Below are positions 13,202-24,862 of a stretch of DNA of 64,000 nucleotides, one piece after another. The translations under genes and the position numbers were made by a program. This stretch comes from Dillenia suffruticosa (Eukaryota > Streptophyta > Magnoliopsida > Dilleniales > Dilleniaceae), in the NCBI GenBank assembly GCA_033439265.1, contig JAVTVX010000024.1, positions 5,273,001 through 5,337,000 of the forward strand, written 5' to 3'. A model generated the notes under the pieces. It worked only from the letters and a program-made list of their open reading frames with translations, was not told the DNA's origin and made no database searches. Positions within the stretch are counted from its first letter, which is position 1. Each line of letters begins with the position of its first letter.

Positions 13202-15040
13202 GCTCTTTTTGGCACCAATTATATGTAGTGGGGGGGGGGGGAGGGGTTGGTTGTTTTCTGGTCCATGTCTCTTCAATTAGTTTCTTTTCTTTTTTGGTGT
13301 TGGGTCTACCCCTTCTTTTGCTTTCCTTGCCATTTTATTTTTCCAAGGGGGTTAGGCAAGTGTTCGTATCTTTTTGTCCAGAAGAGGCTAATAAGTTGAG
13401 GCCTTGAAGAGAAAAACCCTTTTTCTGATTCTGGGCTACATACAGGAGTGGAGGGTAGGATGTCAATCTCATAGGAAAACAAGTTGATGGAGATGCGGAA
13501 AAACAGGCATTTGTTGTCCATAATCAGCGAAATTGCTTCCATAAATATCAATACAAGTCTTCTTCAGAATTTTGTTGTTTTTAATTTCATGGACGATTGT
13601 ACATTTTGCAAATTGACAAAATAGAAAGTTGACATTTAAGATGGTTTCTTGCTCAACTTTCATTGCTGATCATTCAAGTGTTGACATTCATCAAACACAA
13701 GCACCAAATGTATTAATTTCACACCCTCTGATGGTGATGTTTAGTCATTTTATAGAGGCTGAACACGAACATCAGGTTGATTCTTCAGTTTTTGACACGA
13801 GTGACCGTTCAGGCGTTGAAGGAGCAGCAAAAGGAGCATATTGAGGATTCTATGGTAAAATAAAGATATATATTATTATTTTTTTCAAGAGTTAGTTGAT
13901 TTTAAAAATGTATCGAGTTTCTATGAGTGTTCTTTGAAAATTTACCATAAATCCTGATATACAAATTTTAAATGATAACATATCTCATATAAAAACATCG
14001 GAGTCATTTACAAATATGTACATTATTATGAGTCATTTACAAATATGTGCATTATTATTTTTTGGTGCACACTACTGGGATCCGGAATTATATTTCGATT
14101 AATCCAATGCGAGATTTACAATGATCCATTTCAGATGCTATCCTTCCGATATAGTCTTTTTTATTTTCAAGACTAACCTAAAACCTTGGTTAAACGAGCT
14201 AGCGTCCCAACCCACTAAACCGAGTGTTTGGTTTTACATATATGTGCATGCATATCTCCCTGGAAGTCCTGCCTTGGGTGTTATCCATATCATATGCCAA
14301 ATGATTCTCTATGAATAAAAAAATTCAATGCAATAGGAAGTGCACGTTAGGTGCAGCAACTTTGGTGATTAACATCATAATCCCAATATTTTATAACTTG
14401 CATCATCCCTCTTCCTATGTAATTGACAATGGCCTAAAAAGAATAGGTGACCACTTTTATAGACCTGCATTAGCTGTTACTGTCTTAAACCTAACAAGTG
14501 GATGCTTACAACTAGTGGTTTGGGAATTTTCAATTAACTATATCTTGAACTTGACATCGTTCCACTGAAAACAACGATTAGCCTTCTTACCCAACTCTTA
14601 ATATCCTAATTAATTAATGATAGTCATATAATATAGCATCCTTTTGAGGAAAATGATTGCGCTCCTTAGCATCTCCGGCAGTCTCAAATGGATGGGATCA
14701 ACAAAAATGTATTACGATAAACAAAAAATATTCATACAAATATGCACAGCAAACATAGTTTTCTAACAGGCGTTTGAGAAAGAGAAAAAGCCCTGCACTT
14801 TGTTGATTTCTTATGCTTAAAATATATAATATTATATCCCAAAATTGGTGTCATGCAGGTGAAAGCTACCTTTTTTGATTCCCCAAGCTAAAAGAGAAGC
14901 AAAAAAATGGAAGACAGGGAGGGCAAAGACCAAAACAACAAATCCTTTTGCTTTGCTTGGTTTAAAAACCTAAAGCAGCTCTAGGCTTGTTTATGCCATA
15001 TACTTACAAAAAGCTAATTGAATTGGTGCAACCACCTTAG
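13202..15040. other. PGL 3' flank and intergenic DNA
   Basis: Immediately after the stop is a G-rich run (about 13230-13248), probably in the 3'UTR. The remainder, with short AT-rich open frames, shows no coding signal. At about 14070-14115 there is a short match (ATTTCGATTAATCC, AATGCGAG) to the 3' half of the dispersed repeat described at 56.3, 61.3 and 62.4 kb. Confidence 0.55.
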
Positions 15041-18000
15041 TCAAGTACAGGTGCTAAAGTTCGGCACTCCACTTCTGTTATTGATCTTATTCCATTTTGA
15101 TTCAGGGACCACTTCATCTTCCACATCATCCTTAGGAGGGAAGCCACGAGTCCATTCAAGCGTCCATTGGTCCATGATTCCAGAGTCGATAGCATACTTA
15201 ATTGTATGCTCCAAGTACCCTTTATCAGTTATGAGATGTGGTTGGACCATCAACATTTTTATTAGAGCTGAAAAAGATGTTACAAATTATAATAAGAACA
15301 AGAATTAACAGATTTGGGAAACAAATCCATGCATAAACCAGTAGGATTGATCCGTTAAAATTCATCTCTACCTATTTGATGAAAACTGAACAAATAACAG
15401 CCTAGTTGATTTATTTTCAACATTCTAAGAGAAATTTTTTATGTAAGCCTCCCAGTGAGCATCCTAAAGTATTGCAAAATTAAATTAAACACTAATTTCC
15501 AGATAATGAAAATAACTGTCTTTATTCCAGACTTGCAGGAGATCTGCAGAAAGACTTACTAAGACATGGTTTAACTTAATTGGGACACTCTTTGAAAATT
15601 AAATTACTGGTGACAACATTGTTCTGAGAATAGAATCCTAAAACACTTCCTTTTCTCTGATCAAACTAGGGTTTGAGCATCTCATGCACTACTGTTGTCG
15701 TTGTTGCTTAGAAACAGCACCAAAAGAAACTGCATTTAAATTGTTCAAATAGCACAGATACATTTTAGTCAGATGGGTTCCTTCTTGGACAACCAATTTA
15801 AGATGATCTCTTATCATTTATTATCGGCCTAAATTTAACCAAATTCCAATTTACCATAGTTATTTACATTTTTCTGCAATTGATAGGTGAAGAATTCCTC
15901 CTCATAGATCAACAAGTGCTAACACTGCAGAAAGAAAAAAACTAAAGAATTGAAAATGAAATCTTGTGTCTCTGAGTTGAAGGAAAGGAAAGAGGCAAAC
16001 AGCTCTCTGAGTGGCATTTATGGAGGTCATGGGGATGGGGGAGGGTCTGTAAAGAAGCAAGCATGATTGCATGAGATAAACAAACAAATCTTATGTCAGA
16101 AATCAGCTCTCTTATCCATAGCCACCTAAAACAACAGTTTCAGTAGGCAATGGCTTATTTCTGTATGAAGATCATCAACTGATTTCCTTTCAACTTGTTA
16201 TGTGAAATTTATGCTTAGGTAGTTCAAATGGGTAAGTTTGTGATTCTCTGATCCTAAGTACAAAAGGACATGTTATAGAAGGTTGAAGTAGCAAGCTAGT
16301 GCAACAGAGTAAACAGCCCCAGAAATGTTTGTCCAAGGTTGAGGTCGAGGTCGTAAGCTAGCATGACAATCACAAGCACAAAAAATAACCAGAATATGAG
16401 ATTGTACTTGCAACCGTGGCATCTCCTGATGCTGACATGTCACAAGCGAAAGGAGTCAAGGGTGCATCTTCAGTCCCCACAACAGCACCATTATGGTCGT
16501 TAGTATAGTAATGTACTCTAGAAGTTCCAATTGTCACAAATTGGACCTTGAGATTGTCATGCCAAGGTGGTGTAATCACTTCTGGTTCATGGCGGATGAA
16601 CTTAGATTTATCATTATTTCTAGTATTGAACTCTTCAGAGGGCTTGATCCCACATAGGAACTCAAGTTCTTGCTTGGTAATCTGATAACATCTGAAAGAT
16701 TCCATACCTGCCGTATGAACATTTTTGTTTTGTCACCGGACTGCCACGGGCAAGGGGAGGTTGACATCATAAAAAACACCTCCTAGGAATGCTGGTTGGG
16801 CCAGACTAGTGATAACAGTAGTTCAAACCATCATGAACACAACCCAAGAAAAAAATTGTGTTCAGCTATTAGAGTAAAGAGACTTCCTTTTCAGGAAGGC
16901 CGTAAGCATTACCTATTCATAATTTTGCTCCTATTATGCCTATACACAAGATTGAACAAAAACTTAAACCTCTCACCAGAGTTCTTTAGGTTTTTGCTTT
17001 CTCATTAGTTTCTGATTATGGAATCTTTCTGATCATGGAGTCAAATTCCCTTTTCAATGGTGGGATGCATTATTGTATATGACCATGTATGTATAAACAT
17101 ATAAATGCAGTTGAAAAGATGTGAGATGTCTTTTAACAGCTTAGGAACCTAGGCACCAAAATAGTTCTATCCATTGGAGTACGAACAAATTTGTAAAAAA
17201 TTCCTCATCGTCTGGTTGTCCAAAGTTATCTGTACTGGTTTGGATAGTTTTGCCTTCCTTGTAAAGCTTGGACGGCAATACTCATCTTCAAAAAGGAGGG
17301 GAAAAAGGAAAACTGAAATGCCTTGAAATTTGTGCAAAAGAACTGGATTCTCTGAACCTAGAATTTAAAGAACGTGCTGCATGCATGCATTAATATCCCC
17401 TAATCTTAGTGATTAACCGGGTCTTTACAACAACATGATGCAATTATTTCTGCATTTTCTTGAAAATAAGTACTATTTACTACAGGTTTTGTATCATTAT
17501 TTTCTTCTAATTCTCCATTTGATCCTAGCCCATCCAATCATGTCCATGGGGTGTAAAATCAAGTGTCTTAACTCCCTCAGCACGTTGATGTTGATCTCTG
17601 ACTTTGTCAGTGAATCTTCTGCACATGTTCTTAAGCATGTCATCCTTAAGCCAGCCCGCTTACTCATCTTCATTTGTGTCACTGCTGTGGTCGTTTTACC
17701 ATCAATGAAAGCTCCTCTAGTTTGAACTCTAGTTGTATTGAAGTAACATACCATAGCCTGCCCATAATCATCGTTGCTAACTTTGCCCATGAATGCGACC
17801 CGACCTCCCAAGTTTGCTAGTGCAATTGCAATATTACTAGAACATCCCCCAGGAGCCCTCACAAAATTTTAGGGTTCCCATAATTCATCTCTCAACCTGT
17901 CATGAATTTCATAGTTTATGAGTCTGTTCGCTGGCCTTCCTGAGGGCACAAAAGCATCTTGAGCAGCTCCAAAGCAACAAACAAGTGGAGTCCAGCTATA

Positions 18001-18935
18001 TGTGTCGCTAATATCATCATCACTGTCTTTCCCAATTCAATCTCTCCATCATTTCATCATCCAAATCAGCAACATACTTGACTCCCTCATTGTTGCTAAC
18101 TTCTGTGTTGCTAACTTGATCCACCACATCATCAACCTTCTTTCTAGCTCTCCTCCATCTCCCCCCACCCCCACTAACTTCTCCCTCACTTAACTTGATC
18201 CACAACATCATCAGCATTCTTCTTACTTCTCCATCTACTCACCACCTCACCATCACTAATTTCAGCATCACTAACTTCATCTCCAAAATCATCAACCTTC
18301 TTACTCCTCCCCCTCCGTCTACTTACCCCATTACTCTCACTAATTTCTGCTTCAACCACATTATCAACTTTCCACTTAGCCCATCTTTCTGGGCTAACCT
18401 TCTTCTCCATGATCTCCTCCCCTGTACTGTCATTAGAAACTGCTGTCCATTTCAAGACGACAAAAACATTAAGCACTTGTTAGCATAAAAATTTGTCAAA
18501 CACACTAAATTATCCAAAAGGGTCAGCCAAATAAAGGTAATCAATACCTTTTCTTCGGGTTCTTCGAGGGGACTCTTCGGATTCTTCGACTGAAGAAGAC
18601 ATGCTAGTAGTGTCTTCCTCCTGAAAAATAATATCATTGGCAGTAGATTCCAAATTATCCCGCGGAGTCTCGGGCATTGGCTTTTTTCTACCTCTGGAAG
18701 AAGCTTTTTTGGATGTCCTAGATGTTTGCTTAACAAACCCATCTTCATTTGACGGTTCTTGAGCTAACAAGTCTACACTGTTGTTTTTAGAAACAGTTTT
18801 AAGACTCCAATTTCGTTCTAATCTTAGGTTCCGAATGATTACAACGTTTGGCGACACGAAAAATGGCCAATTAGAATGCCGCCCGTACAAGGAATGAGAT
18901 GAGAAGAATTCACAAACGAGGCCCCGTTTTATGGG
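15041..18935 (-). pseudogene. FLN2: FLN2-type fructokinase-like gene, degraded
   Basis: FLN2 is a plastid pfkB-fold protein associated with the plastid-encoded RNA polymerase. The relic keeps the family order: a basic/acidic N-terminal part (KKASSRGRKK, 18.5-18.9 kb), an acidic repeat region (KKVDDVVDQV), TYSWTPLVCCFGAAQDAF, RAPGGCSSNIAIALANLGG, CAEDSL, VFYDVNLPLP, KQELEFLCGI, and SASGD with GYLEHTIKYAIDSGIMDQW. Breaks visible: no ATG in frame at the 5' end; frameshifts near 18200 and 18030; TAA at 17869-17871 just before RAPGG; loss of similarity after VLRE near 17555; compensating frameshifts near 16755 and 16690; a frameshift near 15090 before NGIRSITE. It cannot make a normal protein. Exon edges are approximate. 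Confidence 0.88.
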
Positions 18936-18956
18936 TTAAACAATAATTAGCTCATT

Positions 18957-19114
18957 GGCCCACCGGTACATAAAGTGCTCCCGACTTAGTGGGGGATAGG
19001 GGAGGGTGAACGTATAGAGATTGCTTACGTTTTTGCAAAGAGATTGCTCCTATGCCTTGATTCACGGTCTTGAAGTCACCAAATAAGCAACTCATTGCAC
19101 CAAGGTTCACCCTC
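18957..19114 (-). mobile_element. tRNA-derived SINE (Au-like), copy 2
   Basis: Same family and orientation as the copy at 2307-2492, sharing CCACCCTCCCC, the GCTTAGT block near the tail, GCAAAGAGATTG and AAGTCACCAAATAAGCAACTC on the plus strand. A 21-bp direct repeat with a single mismatch flanks it (18936-18956 and 19115-19135, TTAAACAATAAT[T/C]AGCTCATT), a clear target-site duplication. It sits upstream of the FLN2 relic, between it and the divergent HPPK/DHPS relic. Confidence 0.85.
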
Positions 19115-19302
19115 TTAAACAATAATCAGCTCATTCTGAATTTTAAAATCTGACATTTATTCTCCTAAGTTCCATATTTCAAAAATTCTAGCAAAACATA
19201 CACAAATGGAGAGAGAGAACCTGGGTACTGATAGAAACTGTGTGAAGGAGACAGACGCCATTGAATCAACTTCAAGAGCTCCCCAGCCTGTCTAAACAGA
19301 AA

Positions 19303-19325
19303 GAAGAAGAAGAAGAAGAAGAAGA
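19303..19325. repeat. (AAG)n microsatellite
   Basis: Uninterrupted AAG repeats in the spacer between the two divergent pseudogenes. Confidence 0.9.
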
Positions 19326-19826
19326 GGGCTTTGGTGAATAGACTAAAACCCAGAGAAGTACCCAAACTCTCTCTCTCAGACATTGATGGACACAAATGCC
19401 ACTTGATTGTCGCTGAAATGACCAAAGTGCGTATAATCCGGCGATATTAGACAGCGCTAGTGAATTGAACTGAGATAATTCGCCTCCTCCGCACCATTAA
19501 AACGTTACCACGTGAGATCAAATGAGTCCTTCAAGAATAGCGGGATGACGTGGTAAACTTCTATTGGTTGAGACTAAACGGGTTTCGCATGTCCAATTCA
19601 GTCCGAGAGGTTTTCTTGCTCGATAGACAACCTCGGGGGAAGCAAAGGTACGAGAGCGTCAAATCGAAACGGCTACATAGGACAACAACACTGGTAAGAC
19701 CTTCAAATTTTAAATCTATTTATTCTCTCTCTCTCTCTCTCCGGTGTCTTATCTGTTCATAGATTGTATTGTCGACACTTCAAACATTGGAAGCAGAGAA
19801 GGTGTTTGTATGAATGGCTTTGTGAG

Positions 19827-21815
19827 ATGATGATATTCAAGAAGCTATTGCCCGCGAAACGTGGGTTTAGCAAGCTCACTTGGTCTTGCTGAGGTAAATT
19901 GTGACCTTTCTTTTTGCTGTTTAAGTGTATACACATGTTCATCCGAGTCACTACTGACTGTGAGTCTGATAAATGTCATGACCCCACATGAAGGATAGAG
20001 AGAATCTATGCGTCTGTTGTTTGCATAGGCATTTTACCTAATTGATTAGGTCTGTTACCTTTATAAGTGTTGGAAAGTTCCTTAGGTTACTAACAAAATC
20101 ATCGTTTTAGTAACACACATTGATCACTGAGTTCACCGCAAATATGATTAGGGTTTATGTAATGAGTCCGTGCCATGGTTTGAGAGGTAGCTATTAGGTT
20201 ATTGCTGGAAGTCCAAAACCTAATAAGTTCTGATAAATTCTGATAGTGTTCTTTTACCGGACACACATGTGAGATATATAATATACTCCAAGGCAGAAAA
20301 ACAAAATTATATGGGGTATTTGGTAATACTCATTTATTGTTTATTTTGGTCTTCCCTGCAGTTGCTTGTCTTTCATATGACCATTCAAAACCAAATATAC
20401 CTGTGGAACTTAATTCTCCAGAGAATGAGATTGTTATTGCTTTGGGAAGCAATGTGGGCAACAGACCTGATAACTTTAATAAGGCTCTGCAGTTAATGAA
20501 GAAATCAGGCATCCAAATTGTCAGACATGGTTGTTTATATGAGACAGCACCAGCCTACGTGATTGATCAGCCTCACTTTCTCAATTCTGCAGTTAGAGGT
20601 TCCACAAAACTTCTGCCCCACGAACCACTAGCAGCACTTAAGAAGATAGAGAAGGACATGGATCGAACTGATGGGATAAGGTATGGACCAAGACCAATTG
20701 ATTTACATGTTTCATTCTATGGAAAGTTCAAGATCAGCTCTGAGATCCTTACTGTCCCTCATGAAAGAATTTGGGAGAGGCCATTTGTGATTGCCCCATT
20801 GCTAGATTTTTTAGGATCTGATGTCGAAAGTGACACGGTTGCAAGCTGGCATACATTTTCACCACACTGCTGGAATATTTGAATCATGGGAGAAGCTTGG
20901 AGGCTGAGTCCCTCATTGGTAAGGATGGGATGAAAAGAGTTTTACCAATACGAAATCATTTGTGGGATTGGCCCCAAGGAACTAGTGTTATGGCTATCCT
21001 GAATCTGACCCCAGATAGTTTTAGCGATGGTGGGAAATTCCAGTCTGTAGAAAATGTGGTATCTCAAGTTCGAAAAATGATCTCAGAAGGTGCTGATATG
21101 ATTGATTTTGGTGCACAGTCCACCTATCCAATGGCAACTAGGATTTCTCCTGAGGAAGAACTGGAAAGACTCATACCTGTCTTGGAAGCTGTCCTAGAGA
21201 TGCCAGAGGCAGAAGGGAAACTCTTGTCTGTGGATACTTTCGATTCAGAAGTTGCTTCAGAAGCAGTCAGCAAAGGTATCCATATCGTAAACGATGTATC
21301 TGGTGGACAGTTATACTTCAACATGTTCAGTGTCATTGCAGGCCTAAAAGTTCCTTACATTGTAACGCACATGAGAGGAGAACCCACTACAATGCAGAAC
21401 AATGAAAATGTGCAATACAAAAACGTTTGTGAAGAAGTTGCCTCTGAATTGTATGCAAGGGTGAGTGAAGCTGAATTATCTGGTATCCCAGCTTGGAGGA
21501 TAATTGTTGACCCTGGACTTGGTTTCTCAAAGAAAACTGAACACAATTTGGACTTATTGATGGGTTTACCATCTATTCGAGAAGAGATTGCTAGGAAAAG
21601 TTTTGCTGCATCCCATGCTCCTCTATTAGTAGGACCTTCCCGAAAAAGATTCTTGGGTGATATCTGCTATCGTCCCAGCGCAATTGAAAGGTGTCCTGCG
21701 ACTGTTGCATCTGTCACTGCTTCAGTTTTAGGTGGTGCTAACATTGTAAGAGTTCATAATGTAGGGATCACCGTGATGCTGTCAAGCTTTGTGATGCAAT
21801 GATGAACCGGATATC
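19827..21815 (+). pseudogene. Mitochondrial HPPK/DHPS folate enzyme, degraded
   Basis: The parent gene encodes bifunctional hydroxymethyldihydropterin pyrophosphokinase/dihydropteroate synthase of mitochondrial folate synthesis. Exon 1 (19827-19893) encodes MMIFKKLLPAKRGF and exon 2 starts at 20362. HPPK motifs IALGSNVGNR and RYGPRPIDL and DHPS motifs ILNLTPDSFSDGGKF, HMRGEPTTMQ and VGPSRKRFLG are plain. Breaks: TGA at 19890-19892 at the end of exon 1; the second Asp of the HPPK DLD metal site is His (20706-20708); two frameshifts in the linker (about 20865-20915, stop at 20880); DHPS STRPMA reads STYPMA (Tyr at 21125-21127); a frameshift near 21762 removes the RDNVDAVKLCDAM-type end. A dead or non-functional copy is the best reading. 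Confidence 0.87.
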
Positions 21816-22814
21816 TTAGTAAATGTGAACCATTTTTCTTCAGTTTGCTTTCGCACAACTACACTTCGAGTCCTCACGGTGCTTGCCAGGGAAATTAAGA
21901 AGTAAATTCGCTTAGAACTTCATGCTAAGGTGTTTGAACCGGCTGCTGCAAATACTTATTTAAAAAACACACAACAACAACAACAACAACAACAACATAA
22001 TGGCAATAGTTTTTTTTTTTTTTGGAGCATATGAACCAGGAGGTGCTTTAACAGGAAGACAGAGAAGAAGCCAAAAGGGGACACTTGAGAAAGACATCAG
22101 GGTACTGAGTTTTTGTATTTAGCATGCTTATCATTCATCCCTTTCATTTTCTCCGCTACATTATTTATTTGATGAATTCAATGTTGGTTTGGTGAAATGC
22201 TATAATTGTCTTTCAGAGCATACTTTTCTAGCCTATAACAGTTGCATGTCGATGTGAACTTTAGTTGATTTAACAATCGGTGAGGTCTGGCTGTGGCCGA
22301 GGGTGACTATTCTCAAATATGTCTAAGAAGCATTTAAGCAAACAAGCATGTACTGTACAAAATCAATATGGATAATGATTTAGCATCCTGTCATCAAAGA
22401 TCTCATATAATTCATTTCCCTTTGCATCTGTTGTTTCACATTCTATATATTGTACCTGTCAAATCCTCCATCATCAGAGGATCATCTGACCAGAAAAACA
22501 GGAATGCTTTATGTACCCCTTCAATCATTTAGGTACTAACAGTCGTAGCATTCTTGTATCATTTAGGCACTACCACCCAATAAATGTTTGGGTATACAAG
22601 TGATCTCAAGCCATGAAAAACAACATAGGTTATTGAACAGTTAAAACCACAGCCATAAAGGGGCTCCTATTTACACAAAACCAAGCACTCGTTGCACAAA
22701 TGACTCACAGAAACAAGGAGAGACTGGTACAAGATTAGAACCAAAAAATACAAAGAAAACAAAAATTAGAGACCTTTTCCCTCTGTTCAGTGCGCGCTCA
22801 AGAATGGCAGAAAT
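21816..22814. other. Intergenic DNA with (CAA)n tract
   Basis: No coding signal. A (CAA)n run lies at about 21970-21996 and a poly-T run at about 22010-22022. The right part is probably 3'UTR of the minus-strand RRM gene. Confidence 0.6.
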
Positions 22815-23707
22815 TTAGCTTGTCTGTTGTATGGCTTCTGCTTCAGCTCTTGCCATGGGATCGTCCTTAGCATCCACATCTTCTTCCTTCTCCCCTTCTC
22901 TCTCTTCTGCCATTTTCTTCCTATGCAACTCCTCCGCTTCTTTCATGGCAGCACGATTCTCCTCCTGCAAACGCCGCATTTCCTCTTCTTGCTGCTGCCG
23001 CTCAAACCAAGTATCTGCATCCTCCCAAACTAACAGAAGAACAAAAAACAAAATCAGACACCTAATTGATCCATAATTGCAAAAACTAATGCAGAGAGAG
23101 CCCCAAAAAAAATATTGAGCCAGACTTATGATGAATCATGGTAAGCAATGAGAAGGGAAACATCCTAAACGCAGAAGTGGCCAAGAACTTTAATTGGAGG
23201 CACGGCGAGGTTTCTAACCATAACTGACCTTAGAAATACAAGTGACATCAAACAGTGTATCAAGAATATCATACGATGAATAACTTACACGGTATATGCC
23301 ATACAAGAAATTATGGATGAAAAAATTAAAACCCACAATCTCAAATCTTGCAAAGAGGAAAAATTAGGGTTTAGGGTTACGGTATAGAGACACTTACTGG
23401 GCTTGGCGGCCCAACCCTGTTCACCACCCTTAATGCGTTCGGGAAGGGCATGATTGACCGTGAGAACACGGCCGTAGAGCTCGGCGCCGTCCATGTTGTC
23501 CATGGCGGCAAGTGCGTCTTCCTTCTCCAAGAAGGTGACGAAGCCAAAGGAGCGATGCTTCTGAGTAGCTTGATCAAGTGGGGTCTTGACGTCCTTGATT
23601 TCTCCGAAGGGTATGAATGCTGCGTGGAGTATGGATTCGTTGACTTCCTCTGCTAAGCCTCCTACGTACAGCGTGTTCTTCTGCACTTGGTTATACGCCA
23701 TCGCCAT
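22815..23707 (-). CDS. RRM RNA-binding protein, ATE1 / PPIE-like without isomerase domain
   Basis: Two coding exons: 23398-23707 (first) and 22815-23029, joined by a GT-AG intron, give 174 residues. The single RRM has RNP2 LYVGGL (about residues 13-18) and RNP1 RSFGFVTF (52-59), followed by [17 protein letters not shown]. The second exon starts with [13 protein letters not shown] and is a charged, probably coiled, E/K-rich tail ending in AIQQTS. It resembles the RRM part of cyclophilin PPIE, and Arabidopsis ATE1-type proteins have this short form without the PPIase domain. Role in mRNA processing is inferred from family. Two in-frame ATGs exist (23707 and 23701). The first gives MAMAYNQVQ and either could be used. 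Confidence 0.9.
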
Positions 23708-24862
23708 TGATACTTGAAAACCCCGCAACTCCTTGTTTCTTCACCGGGGGCACGGGGCTGTGTTTTTAAAACCCTTGTCTCTGGATTTTGACAATCGGAT
23801 CTTTTTTGGGCTTTGGACCTTTTTCTTCATGGGCTCCAGGCTTTGGTTTTGGACGGTTTCCATTTTTCTTTTTTTTTTCTTCCTTCTTTTTTTCTGAACT
23901 GATCCGTATTTAAAATTATATTTCGAATAATTTGATTCAAACTGATGTCAAATTTTCTATAGGAAAACTCTTCTAATATAATTTTTTTTTATTTTTAAGA
24001 TTTAAATCCGAGTATTGATTAAAAGCTTTAACATTTTTTCTATCAAACCAACGTGCCAGTTTTAACTTTTTTCGGAGTTGCCACCCTTTTGGGCTCACAA
24101 TTAGGACTTCTCTTTTTGGCTGATCAGAGTTAGAATTTTGAAGGTGATTAGGGTTATATGAGTAATTGTCACTTTGGTCTGATGCTGCCATGAATTGAAC
24201 CTTAGCCCAGTCTCTTAACTTGCCGAGAGGCGTCAAACAGTTGCATGGTGGTGGTTTAGCAGTGGTCGGCTTTGCTCTAGTTACAACAGGTGAGCTTAGA
24301 ATTGTTGAAAATGAATCTGACGATTCAATTCTCTTATGAAATATAAATAAGGTCTAAGCTAATTCCAATCAACTACCAATTTTGCATCAATCGCAGAAGT
24401 TCGATCTTGAGTCAACCCAATGATGATAGTTGAAAGGGACTGAAAATAAATGGGAAAATTGCCAGGCAGGCTTTTTTCAACATCGCCCTACAATTCAAGG
24501 GTGACAGTCAATATGGGAGTGGGTCAATTGAGAAAAGGAGGGAGCCTGGACACAAAAAAAAAAAGGGAATCAACGGATACCATCGACTGAGACCCCAAAA
24601 ATCTCCATTAAGCTAACTTGATGCGGGGCATAGAGTTTTTTATGACATACTAACATCAGGAAAGCTTACAACATTACAACATTCTCACCGCAAGATTGCG
24701 CAAGCATTGCACCGATTTGTCCAGGAAAAAAATTCCGGGAATTAATCTCTAGCCAGAGTTCGTATAATCCCTAAAAACAATACTGCACATCCACTAGACT
24801 GCTGCCATTATCCAAAATTTTTGCCAAGTTGTTCAACCCGGCATCCAGAAAAATATAATGAT
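23708..24862. other. Shared spacer between RRM and cytochrome b5 genes
   Basis: Contains the RRM gene promoter and the b5 3'UTR. A minus-strand open frame at 23973-24236 (internal DQPKREVLIVSPKGWQ) is not recognised. Its C-terminal part falls in a repeat-like segment also seen near 56590-56650, so I do not call it a gene. Confidence 0.5.

Noticed and set aside
17497..17862. FLN2 piece as an independent 121-residue gene
   Set aside because: It has no ATG, begins right after an in-frame TAA, and loses similarity at its 3' end. It is part of the pseudogene.
20879..21802. Stand-alone DHPS gene starting at an ATG
   Set aside because: The ATG arises only because of a frameshift in the linker after HPPK, the key loop residue is changed and the C-terminus is frameshifted, so it is better read as one broken HPPK/DHPS gene.
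23973..24236. Minus-strand frame of 87 codons, internal DQPKREVLIVSPKGWQ
   Set aside because: No recognised domain, and its end runs through an AT-rich repeat-like segment seen again near 56.6 kb. Too weak to call a gene.
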